Positions 20,501-27,800 of a stretch of DNA of 45,379 nucleotides are shown here, in pieces; within the stretch, counting starts at the first letter, position 1; each line of letters opens with the position of its first letter. The notes under the pieces are model-generated. The model worked only from the letters and a program-made list of their open reading frames with translations, was not told where the DNA came from and ran no database searches. The position numbers and the translations under genes are program-made. The DNA comes from an uncultured Saprospiraceae bacterium (GTDB lineage: Bacteria > Bacteroidota > Bacteroidia > Chitinophagales > Saprospiraceae), in NCBI GenBank assembly GCA_937928045.1, contig CALFWO010000051.1, forward strand, positions 1 through 45,379, read 5' to 3'.

Positions 20501-21383
20501 AATCGCTTTGCAACCCTGTGGTTTATTGGGCGCATATTTAGGAAGTACTTTACAATTTGCTGATAAGAATTTATTCTTTAGAAATCTTGATGGAGATGGC
20601 GAGACTTTCGATTTGCCATTAGGAACGGATCTAAGAGGAAAAACGATTTCTAATACTTCTGTACTTAAATCTTCTGTTGCTTTAGGAGGGACGATCTTGC
20701 AGAATTATACTTTTGAATTAAGTGTAGATGGTCATGTTTTTTACAAAGGAAAATCTTCTTTTGGATTTTTTCCAGGAGACGCTTTAGCTTCTCAAGTTGG
20801 ACTAGATGGCGGGAAAGAAATTCCTGCATGGTATGAGACGAATCAATTGGCCGCTTCAGATTATATGCAAGTAAAGCTTGATTCTCTATATGGCAAAATG
20901 AAATTGTTTAAGGCCCCTGAAGATAAGCCGAACTATCGTTTGGGGACTGACCAGTTGGTATTATTGGATAAATTAATAATATCAAAAAATCAAGGAGAAT
21001 ATGGACAAGGTTATATTCATGCCACCAAGTTTATGAAAACTTATGATTGGTTTTTTACCTGTCATTTTTATCAAGATCCTGTTATGCCAGGCTCACTTGG
21101 TGTAGAAGCGATACTGCAAGCCATGCAAGTCTATGCTTTGCAACAAGATTTAGGAAAGGATTTTAATTCTCCGAAGTTTGTGCAGCTTGCAAATCATAAA
21201 ACTATTTGGAAATATAGAGGTCAGATACTTTTGCATGTTAAGGAAATGCATTTGGAAGTTCATATTAAATCGGTTCAAATGCAAGGACAGCAGTTGGCAA
21301 TTATTGGAGATGCATATTTGTGGAATGATAAAATGAGAATTTATCAAGTTACTGATCTGGCTTTGGGGATTGAAGAAGGGTAA
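14565..21383 (+). CDS. pfaC: PfaC/PfaB-like fused polyunsaturated fatty acid synthase subunit (KS-CLF-AT-DH-DH)
   Basis: This 2272-residue subunit starts with a ketosynthase (1-440) with Cys196, His332 and His369. A second ketosynthase-like domain (about 460-870) follows. It keeps a cysteine (Cys664), but both catalytic histidines are replaced (Ala in the TG motif, Asn in the GN-TYAASG motif), so it is a chain length factor. An acyltransferase (about 1000-1310) has GYSMG with Ser1098, like PfaB. After a Lys-rich linker (about 1340-1470) come two FabA-type dehydratase regions. Their catalytic motifs are HFRDDEVLAGSL with His1764 and HFYQDPVMPGSL with His2167, each preceded by a second hot-dog fold. 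In marine gammaproteobacteria PfaB and PfaC are separate. The fused order matches myxobacterial Pfa3 as I recall it, but without its C-terminal acylglycerol-phosphate acyltransferase. Confidence 0.92.
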   Translation: MSKIAIIGTSGLFPGSSTPEEFWDNLMQEKDLTGLATAEDFGVEPEQFFENEKGIVDRCYSLRGGYIRDFKFDANGYHMPADYLARQDKLYQWSLYVAREALKDAGYVDNSKALKKCGLILGNLSFPTGSSHRILSSVYSKTIESATQKLLANDQLKIHSSELNVPDNKVIEYSPSELVCKALGLGETHYALDAACATSLYAIKLACDELITGKTDLMLAGAVCASDQLFIHMGFSIFHAYAPRGEKFVPLDRNSAGLVSSEGAGMVVLKRLEDAEKDGDKILGVIGGIGLSNDGRGKFLLSPNPKGQQLAFDRAYDGNDIKASNTSYLECHATGTPLGDVTELNSISNYFFQHKTKPLLGSVKSNMGHLLTAAGMTGLLKVLLAMQKELIPPNINLREPVLAENNWIGQNQMITKTHTWNNKEKQAGINSFGFGGTNAHMVVNNYIKTKSKTKKTKKPSLVPMSIIGMDAHFGDCKNLAEFYSTIFYGKQHFRELPKGRWKGFEENKSLLKEFGFESGEAPKGAYIEDFEIDLLRYKIQPKEAETLEPQQALILKVADNAIKDAGLDESQNVAVLIAMESELAIHHYLARWDVKWQLKKALEQSNLDLTEAEAERLEELGKNGVYYRQGAQTPSQHTSFVGNIMASRIAALWDFSGAAFTVSCAENSVFKALEVAQNLLSLGEVDAVVVGGVDFSGGLENVILRNQKDPINSSNTPSLSLNKGDNGWLVGEGAGAIVLKAKSTIENEKVYGHIDHLGKARKNNAAGYVELASTGIEHQDSAELKQLTKYKPSVYQALGSVKANIGNTYAASGIASIIKSALCVYHKFIPGIPNWIGPKDDSSFSKTKYYFPMQSRPWVLQGKQKERIALVNGIQDVQLQLSEAVNVPEADSDTHFLHNNAPHLIPVSSNSLDGVLEQLESLSIALEGEKAILNIAHEYYHAFLSGPGSVRLALLAKDKYALKKEIIFFKNQLSRKGGAQKIIKTPKGSCFTPAPLAGRGKLAFVYPGSSTAYQGMGQELFQLFPQLHPHFDKLVENLDDYICSDYLYPKQKTATDKTLNIYDNAIAMMSVGVFFSVSFTHILRNNFKLNPDIAFGYSMGECSSMWYSLGVWGAAEAKEFQDSPIFKNHFAGDLKLLAKHWKITETQAKKRWVSLVLLAPRKKVETLIKDIDKVYLTFVNTENEVVISGDRKACEKIAKELNCGVVEIPFQNIIHHEFCEEEREGLLSMHHFDQQEKPDVEFYSSLSLNKIPLDSKLIAENSTGVCCQAVDFPRTVNRVFAAGANMFIELGANATCTNWVKSILKDREHLAISINQKGKSDAQSIVEVVAQLWTNGLDLDLSILYPKVILKKKKASFWKKIIPGGKRIFDTMLHEDEILFFSQVSSDNKKAIVRESVFANAGIIEEQMVARSEIKERIVQKVGATKILNKQKSNSSMEVKIVNSKSNSKRSSGINIGENGLRLQDYTSGEHLEGKEIVFSQEDLIEFAKGKIANVFGPEYAPIDNYSRRVMLPMDPYLLVSRVTGLNAKLGEYKPSTMQTEYDIPYNAWFTTDGQIPWAVSVESGQCDLMLISYLGIDFQNKGNLVYRLLDCTLTFVDDLPFEGQTLRYDISINNFVRNGENLLFFFSYRCYVQDRLVLKMDGGCAGFFSDEQLEEGNGVVYTDAENEVRANAKKRHFTPLLNTAKKSFTKIDLQHLINGDIEKCFGDESYYSNGRNPSLCLPPEQILMIDRIASVDLSGGAYGLGYIVAEKDLHPDDWYFPCHFRDDEVLAGSLQAEGGGNLLRFFMLMLGLQRLTKDARYQPIFDLPQKVRCRKQVTPGKDTKLVYKLEIKEIGLIPNPYVIGDLEIISDGVVTVHFENLGLQLREKSNPKYLETTSGVKISPRSEGALMNEETITTFALDDLSKCFGPDFAVYDGRTVSRQPNTDLQVISRVLKVDGVRGDFTKPSTIYAEYDVPEDAWYYDQNSTYTMPYSILMEIALQPCGLLGAYLGSTLQFADKNLFFRNLDGDGETFDLPLGTDLRGKTISNTSVLKSSVALGGTILQNYTFELSVDGHVFYKGKSSFGFFPGDALASQVGLDGGKEIPAWYETNQLAASDYMQVKLDSLYGKMKLFKAPEDKPNYRLGTDQLVLLDKLIISKNQGEYGQGYIHATKFMKTYDWFFTCHFYQDPVMPGSLGVEAILQAMQVYALQQDLGKDFNSPKFVQLANHKTIWKYRGQILLHVKEMHLEVHIKSVQMQGQQLAIIGDAYLWNDKMRIYQVTDLALGIEEG

Positions 21384-21505
21384 TTGAAGATTTGAATTTT
21401 GTAAAACGGTCGATAGATTGTCACTCATAAGTTTGAGTATTCAGTTTGGATAATTTGTAAGAAGACTAATCATTCGGGAGCAGACAAAAATAAAAATTTT
21501 AAAAA

Positions 21506-23131
21506 ATGAGTTTAGGATACTCTGGAAAAGCAACACAATTATTTTGGCAAGGTTCGCCGAGAGATATAGTATTTGATACGCAGTCTATCAAGGAAAAATT
21601 AAACGATACTTCTCGTCCATGTTATGTAATGAAGGACTTTCAAGGTAGGATTGGAGCGAGTAATGGAGGGCAATTGGTCGCGGAAGGAAGAGGATTACAA
21701 GTTTTGGCAATGGCTAATGCGATGTCACCTTCACAATTAGGAGATCCAACTTTTATTCAAGATTATGGTTTGAAGTATGCCTATAAGACTGGAGCAATGG
21801 CTAATGGAATTGCTTCAGAAGAACTGGTAATTGCAATTGGTCAGGCAAATTTATTAGGATCATTTGGTGCAGCTGGTTTGGTTCCTAAGAGAGTATTACA
21901 AGCCATCGAAAAAATACAAAGTAATTTACCAACTCAGTCTTTTGCATTTAACTTGATTCATAGTCCGAACGAGACTGCTCTGGAATCTGGTGCTGTAAAG
22001 TTGTTTTTAGAACATGGAGTGAAAGTAGTTGAAGCCTCTGCATTTTTAGCCTTAACGGAGCATATTGTACATTATCGAGTGGCCGGTTTAAGCCAAGGAA
22101 AAGATGGTGAAGTTGTCATTGGAAATCGGGTAATTGCAAAAATTTCAAGAAAAGAAGTTGCTGCACATTTTATGCAAGCGGCTCCTGATTCGTTCTTAAA
22201 TATACTTTTAGAAAAGGGAAAGATAACTCCTTTGCAAGCTCAATTAGCGAAGCAAGTTCCAATGGCAGATGACATTACCGTTGAGGCGGATTCTGGTGGT
22301 CATACTGATAATAGGCCATTGGTAGCCATCCTTCCGATAATTATTCAATTGAGAGATGAACTGCAGTCTAAGCATCAATTCAAACAGCGAATTAGGATAG
22401 GAGCAGCGGGGGGGATATCTACTCCTGCTTCTGCATTGGCGGCCTTCATGATGGGGGCAGCTTATATAGTAACCGGCTCAGTAAACCAGGGTTGTATTGA
22501 AGCAGGAACTTCGGAGCATGTTCGAAAGTTATTGCAAACTGTTTCTTCGACTGATATTATTATGGCACCTGCCTCAGATATGTTTGAGATGGGAGTGGAA
22601 TTACAGGTTTTGAAAAGAGGGTCAATGTTTGGACCGCGAGCAAAGAAACTTTATGAATATTATAAGCAGTATAAATCTATAGATGAGATTCCATCAGCTG
22701 AACGAAAGAAGTTAGAAACACAAGTATTTAAAAAACCTTTAGAAGAAATCTGGCAAGGGTGCATTGAATTTTTTCAAGAGCGAGATCCAGAACAAATTGA
22801 GAGGGCCTTAGATAATCCTCATCGAAAGATGGCCTTAATATTTAGATGGTATCTTGGTCTTTCATCCAATTGGGCAAATGCTGGCACGGAAGGTCGGGAA
22901 CTTGATTATCAAATTTGGTGCGGCCCTTCAATGGGAGCTTTTAACGATTGGGTAAAAGGAACATATTTGGAAGCGTATCCAAATCGTAATGCTGCGGCTG
23001 TTGCTGAGGAGATCATGGTTGGTGCTAGTTATCTTTATCGAATGCAAAGTTTGAAGATGCAAGGCGTTGAATTTTCTGAAGGCTTGGACATTTATAAGCC
23101 TGCTACTACTAATTCGGCCCAATTGGTTTAA
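21506..23131 (+). CDS. pfaD: PfaD enoyl reductase of the polyunsaturated fatty acid synthase
   Basis: PfaD is the FMN-dependent trans-acting enoyl reductase of Pfa synthases, related to FabK and nitronate monooxygenase. The 541-residue protein opens with the PfaD-type region (Gly-Asn-Gly-Gly and Ala-Met-Ala-Asn-Ala segments) and folds as a TIM barrel. The EADSGGHTDNRP motif has His266, the likely catalytic or flavin-contacting residue. GAAGGIST and VTGSVNQG phosphate-binding loops follow, and the C-terminal helical part is specific to PfaD. The gene is 122 bases after the previous pfa gene. That gap is AT-rich and holds a weak 5-bp hairpin but no clear promoter. The gene ends 8 bases from the convergent RAYT-like gene. 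Its position last in the run matches the pfaA-B-C-D order of marine bacteria. Confidence 0.95.
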   Translation: MSLGYSGKATQLFWQGSPRDIVFDTQSIKEKLNDTSRPCYVMKDFQGRIGASNGGQLVAEGRGLQVLAMANAMSPSQLGDPTFIQDYGLKYAYKTGAMANGIASEELVIAIGQANLLGSFGAAGLVPKRVLQAIEKIQSNLPTQSFAFNLIHSPNETALESGAVKLFLEHGVKVVEASAFLALTEHIVHYRVAGLSQGKDGEVVIGNRVIAKISRKEVAAHFMQAAPDSFLNILLEKGKITPLQAQLAKQVPMADDITVEADSGGHTDNRPLVAILPIIIQLRDELQSKHQFKQRIRIGAAGGISTPASALAAFMMGAAYIVTGSVNQGCIEAGTSEHVRKLLQTVSSTDIIMAPASDMFEMGVELQVLKRGSMFGPRAKKLYEYYKQYKSIDEIPSAERKKLETQVFKKPLEEIWQGCIEFFQERDPEQIERALDNPHRKMALIFRWYLGLSSNWANAGTEGRELDYQIWCGPSMGAFNDWVKGTYLEAYPNRNAAAVAEEIMVGASYLYRMQSLKMQGVEFSEGLDIYKPATTNSAQLV

Positions 23132-23139
23132 AGTAAATA

Positions 23140-23727
23140 TTAAATTTTAATATTTGTTAATTCATCTTTGAACGGATGATCAAAAATTTTCTGGTAATCA
23201 AGGTTGTCAGATTTGAATTTTATAATCATGCCAATTCTTAAGTCTCTTTGCAAAAAGGAAAGAAAGGAAGTGATTGTCTTTTCAAAGTTGACCATATTTC
23301 CTTTGCTAAAATGTGTAACGAATGGTTTGATGAATCCACGGAGTCTTTTAGGAATGTCAGACAATTTTTCAAAAGCTTTTGTTCTTGAGGTAAATAGAGA
23401 ACCGAATCGGAGTCTTTGCTTATTTATCGCTCTGGTATAAGATCGAAGCATAATACCTATGTTGTGGTTTAAGAATTGTCCTTGGTAATCTTTTTTAGTT
23501 TTGATTAGGATATGAAACTGGTTGTCCGCCAATTTTATGGAAATTATTTTGGCGTATGGTGAAATGAAGGTTTTGATTTTCTTTTTGAAGTACATTCGAT
23601 GTTCATTGGAGAAAAAGATTTGCTGGAAGTTAATCCCTTTGTTGTGGATATAGTAATGTTTGTTGGCTTGGAAGTTCATGATAAATTGATTGTTTGATAC
23701 ATAGACGGAGAAATTGGAAAACTTCAA
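23140..23727 (-). CDS. RAYT/IS200-like (Y1_Tnp) protein with a degenerate HUH motif
   Basis: The 195-residue protein has the layout of Y1 transposases of the REP-associated (RAYT) group. It has an N-terminal Tyr-Tyr-Ile-His-Asn-Lys-Gly strand, an Ile-Phe-Phe-Ser strand, then a stretch ending in Asn-Gln-Phe-His where family members have Asn-His-Phe-His. A helix follows with the likely nucleophile Tyr97 (Ser-Tyr-Thr-Arg-Ala-Ile-Asn-Lys), and then the Gly-Ser-Leu-Phe segment. The first histidine of the HUH metal site is Gln70, while His72 is kept, so nicking activity is doubtful. Met17 (position 23679) may be the true start, because it aligns with the usual family start. It lies tail-to-tail with pfaD and beside two long palindromes, which RAYT proteins are known to recognise in other bacteria. 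Confidence 0.72.
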   Translation of the reverse strand: MKFSNFSVYVSNNQFIMNFQANKHYYIHNKGINFQQIFFSNEHRMYFKKKIKTFISPYAKIISIKLADNQFHILIKTKKDYQGQFLNHNIGIMLRSYTRAINKQRLRFGSLFTSRTKAFEKLSDIPKRLRGFIKPFVTHFSKGNMVNFEKTITSFLSFLQRDLRIGMIIKFKSDNLDYQKIFDHPFKDELTNIKI

Positions 23728-24112
23728 GGTATTTAACTGATATAATTTCTTAAAATGGAACTAAAATGTTGGTAATCAGATGATAAGGGAGGTGAGAAAA
23801 TTTATTTTAGCCGAATATAACATTAGTTCTAACAGAATAAAGCTGTAATGTTGATGGTTTTGAAAGGAGTTACTCCAGCTTTGTTAGGAGGTGGAATATT
23901 GAGTTTGAGGTGGAATTGGTGGATTTAGGGTTTAGGACATAATGGAGATAAAGGAGATTTTGGGGTGGAGATTGGAATGGGGAGAATTGTATTGAGAGAC
24001 TGGCTATAGTTGCGGGGTGACTCGCGTACGTGCACGTAAGTCACCGCATAACTAAAGCCAGCCGTATCCGGTTACTACCTCAAATTCAACACATTTTCAA
24101 TACCTTCACCGC
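23728..24112. other. Gene-free stretch between the RAYT-like gene and DUF1456 gene
   Basis: No coding frame is convincing here. From about 23860 to 23995 the plus strand is strongly purine-rich with many GGAG, GGTGG and GGGG words. It ends at the imperfect palindrome at 24000-24061. About 50 bases of ordinary sequence then lead to the DUF1456 start. The pyrimidine-rich plus strand just beyond the second palindrome (24676-24870) mirrors this composition, so the two palindromes are flanked by purine-rich strands read inward from both sides. Confidence 0.5.
24000..24061. repeat. 62-bp imperfect palindrome (left REP-like element)
   Basis: Positions 24000-24061 form an inverted repeat with no central spacer and 31-bp arms, centred between 24030 and 24031. 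About two thirds of the pairs are Watson-Crick, with a few G-T pairs and about six mismatches. The outer parts are CTGGCTATAGTT and AACTAAAGCCAG, and the inner part contains GGGTGACTCGCG. The same two words occur in the perfect palindrome at 24608-24675, so the two are related. It lies 52 bases before the DUF1456 gene. Confidence 0.85.
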
Positions 24113-24577
24113 ATGAGCAATAATGACATTCTCCGGAGAATTCGTTTTACTTTTGATTTCAACGATGACAAAATGATTTCTCTTTGGGCTTCAGCTGGAG
24201 GTCGCGCAAACAGGGCTGAAATTAGTGATTGGTTAAAAAAAGAGGATGATCCACAATTTCAAAGCCTACACGACAAGCAATTAGCCATTTTTCTCAACGG
24301 TTTTATTATTGATCGTCGAGGAAAAAGAGATGGAGAAATTCCCAAACCAGAGAAAACATTAGATAACAACATCATTTTGAGAAAGCTAAAAATTGCATTA
24401 AATCTTCGAGATGACGATATGGTTGCCATTTTAGGGTTGGCAGATTTGAAAGTAAGCAAGCACGAAATCACTGCTATGTTCAGGAAAAAAGATCAACGTC
24501 AGTATCGAGCCTGTTTAGATCAGTTTCTAAGGAATTTCTTACATGGATTACAAATTAAGTACAGGAAGAATATTTGA
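24113..24577 (+). CDS. yehS: DUF1456 (YehS-like) protein
   Basis: The 154-residue protein is built from two copies of the DUF1456 unit, at about residues 1-70 and 83-150. Each begins with Asn-x-Ile-Leu-Arg-x-(Ile/Leu)-(Arg/Lys) and ends with an Asp/Gln-Phe-Leu region that includes the Lys-Lys-Glu-Asp-Asp or Arg-Lys-Lys-Asp-Gln segment. The family includes Escherichia coli YehS. Its biochemical function is not known to me. The gene stands alone between two long related palindromes and is not co-directional in a tight unit with any neighbour. A cassette-like arrangement is an inference from these flanks; the protein itself is ordinary and complete. Confidence 0.88.
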   Translation: MSNNDILRRIRFTFDFNDDKMISLWASAGGRANRAEISDWLKKEDDPQFQSLHDKQLAIFLNGFIIDRRGKRDGEIPKPEKTLDNNIILRKLKIALNLRDDDMVAILGLADLKVSKHEITAMFRKKDQRQYRACLDQFLRNFLHGLQIKYRKNI

Positions 24578-24607
24578 TTTTTAAGGAATAGTATTCTTCT
24601 GGTAATC

Positions 24608-24675
24608 TAAATGGCCAACTAAAGCCAGCGGGTGACTCGCGCGCGAGTCACCCGCTGGCTTTAGTTGGCCATTTA
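24608..24675. repeat. 68-bp perfect palindrome (right REP-like element)
   Basis: Positions 24608-24675 are a perfect palindrome with 34-bp arms and no spacer, centred between 24641 and 24642 in a CG-alternating core. I checked every pair. The arm holds, from outside in, TGGCC, AACTAAAGCCAG and CGGGTGACTCGCG. The last two words also make up the 62-bp element at 24000-24061, but there the CTGGCT-TTAGTT word sits in the opposite order relative to the core. The hairpin starts 30 bases after the DUF1456 stop and has no following T-run. It could stabilise or end the transcript, but its perfection and its partner suggest a REP-like or mobile element. Confidence 0.95.
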
Positions 24676-24874
24676 CCCAATTTTCTCTGAATCATCAACA
24701 CTGAATCATTTCTATTATCACCAGATTCACTCATATTTAACCTCCACACCCCAAACAAACCTCCCTAACCCAATACAACCCCTCCTTTTAGGCATAATTT
24801 TTTCTCTCTTATCCATTCATGCCAATACGCTCCCAAATATCAATCTTTTCATCAATTTCCACTTTTTCTCTTAT

Positions 24875-27800
24875 ATGACTAATTACTTTAATGTATTTAT
24901 ACTTTTCGTTCTCTTAAATGCAATTCAGTTAAACGCCCAACATAACCTAAACCACTTAATTCCAGCGAATACCGCTACCCATATCGCCCAGCAATCAGGT
25001 GATTGGTTTGATTCTAATACTTGGTTAAATGGTGCCATTCCAGAGGACGCTGCAATTGTATATATTCCTTTTGGAGATACAGTGACTTTTGAAGGTCAAT
25101 CTTCTGCTCATATTTTCGCAATTAGGGTAGAAGGAAACTTCGTCTGTAAACAGACAAATGCTAACGATACAACGAAATTATTGGTTGAAACCATTACCGG
25201 ATTAATGAATTCTAAAATCGAATTGCATGCTGACAATCCGACAGATGGAAACATTGAAATACTTTTTAAAACATTTGATATTGAAGGGCATAAAAATGGG
25301 AATAGTGGATATAGCCAAGTATGGAATACAGACGCAATGAATCATTATAACGATCAACAGGCTCACTTTAATGTTACCTATGAAATCGGTCCAGACAATC
25401 GTTTTAAAAATTTCGAACGAGCGCTTCTTGGTGATACCTCAGTAGATACTTTAACTAAAATATCAATAAATGACTCAACGGGTGTTTTAGGACGTTCCAG
25501 CTGGGATCCCACCCAATTGTCCATAGGATTGATTACAATGGGACAACTTGAAATTCTTGGTCAGGCTAAATCAGTTATGGGGAAATTAAGCCATGACGCT
25601 TTGAAAAATGATCTTTCATTAAATCTAGAAAATCCGCCTTCAGGTTGGCAGATAGGAGATAGTATTGTAGTATCCTTGGGTGGAAATAAAAATGCAATCT
25701 CAAATGGAAATGAAATTCATGAAATCCAAAATATTTCTGGAAGCGCAATTACAATAACCTCCAAATTAAAAAAGAATCATTTGGGTAGGAGTGAAGATAA
25801 TCTTCACTGTTACGTTGGAAATCTAAATCGAAACATTGTTTTCAAATCTGCTTCAAAGGATAGTACCCATCGCGCGCATTTAATGGCTATGCACAATCAT
25901 ATGAATGTTCAAATAAAAAATGCTGCATTTCTAGATATGGGTCGAACAGATAAAAGTAAATTACTGGATGATCGCCTTTGGAATACATGGGTTGAACCAG
26001 TCGTTGCTAATGAATATGTTTCAGCTTTGGGACAAGAATGTTCGATGCTGGTGGATGCGCCTTCAAATTACATTTCTAATCATAGAGGTCGATATTCTAT
26101 TCATTTACACCAACTAGGATCGACAGCTGGTAGCAACATGGCTCAGGTTGTTGGAAATGTCATTGCTGGAAATCCTGGTTGGGGCATTACCCATCATAGT
26201 TCTCACGCTAATATTTCTGATAACTTTATTTATAATGTTACTGGATCAGCATTAGTATCTGAAGCAGGCGATGAGACTGGCTTCTGGGATAACAATTTAA
26301 TTATTGATGTAAATAAAGGACATACTTTTGACCCTTATCAATCATCTCTTTTTTATGATGATTATTTATTCTCAGGCCAAGGTATGGGTATGAAAGGAAG
26401 GGCAGTTGTTTGTAGAGGAAATGTAATTGCTGATGCTAACATGGGCGTTGGAATAGTCAATTTTAACGCGGCAATAAATAGTACCGCAAGGATGGATCCT
26501 CAAGCCTTAGCATCACTGCGTTCTGGATTTCAATTTAATCAATTTCCATTGAGTTCTAATGAATATGCAATTGAAGGCGACGGAATTCTTCCGTTAGAAG
26601 TCGCTTTGATTCTAGAAAATACAACCATAATTAATTCCAATTTAGGATTCTCTTCTATAGAAAGAGACATGGGCGTAAATCACGAGTCTAGATCCATATT
26701 TACAAATATGAAAATCTGGGGAGCAAATACTGGAGTTAGAATTACCTATCAGAATGATTATTCTTTCAAAGATTTATTTATCTCTGGAAAGAATGATAAT
26801 TCCATTGGTCTCTATATGTGGAAACATTCCCACAATCATTCTTTTGAAAGAATAAAATTAGTAGATTTAAAAGAAGGAATTACCGCATCAAAACTAGTGG
26901 AAAATAGCACTTATACAACAGCTAAAACTAGAAATAATGGTTTTACACCATGGCTTTTTATTGACTTAGATACTTTAAGAATTGCCAATCTATATGGAAT
27001 TCATTTGGATGATGAAAGCTCTTCTACTATTTATTCAGAACATCCTGATAATGTTATACACATTAGTTCAAATGATCTATCATTAACTCGACCAATTACT
27101 TTTACACTAAATCAACAAGCAGATTTAGAGATGGATTGGAATACTGGAGACTGGTCGTTTACCATTGACGGTGTAATAACCGATAGAATCGGAGCCTACG
27201 AATACGGGGTTGATCAAGCATCCTCCATGGACAATTTAAGAAATGAATACAAAGCCAGAAAATATGAATTCGCCAGTAAACAGAAATTGGAGGACTACAT
27301 TACAGATAATGGTATTTTTCTTGACCCGAATGATAATGAAGTTTATATCATTTTGGAAGAATTAGTACCAGATCGAATTACTTATGAATACAAGTCTTTT
27401 CCTATGAGAGTGAAAATTCTAAATGCTCCAAATACAGGAGTTTTTGCTAACCCTCAACTTGAAAATTCTGAGAGCCTAGAACCCCAAAATGAATTGATTA
27501 GTAGATTCGCAACGGCTACCCAAGCTAGTGACTCACAATCGGAATTTTTTAAAAGTCAACTAATCAATACGCCTGCAATGCGAGCATTAGATGGAAATAG
27601 CAACGCAAGAATTAATTCAGGATTTTATCAATTTGGTTTGGACTCTATTGGATCCTCGGCCATCACTCAAATTGATGATGAACCTTGGTGGGAAATGGAT
27701 TTAGGGGAAGAGAAAATTATTGAATACATTGATATATGGAATACTGTCGAACTAAATGGAACGGACCAAGAAATAATTTCTCCTCACTTTAAAGACTTCT

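Noticed and set aside
24000-24675. Integron gene cassette with attC-like sites around the DUF1456 gene
   Set aside because: The palindromes are imperfect and perfect repeats without the GTTRRRY / RYYYAAC core boxes of attC sites, the right one has no bulges, and no integrase is present.
24665-24874. Seventy extra N-terminal residues of the G8 protein
   Set aside because: They overlap the right palindrome and a pyrimidine-rich tract; a standard signal peptide begins at 24875.
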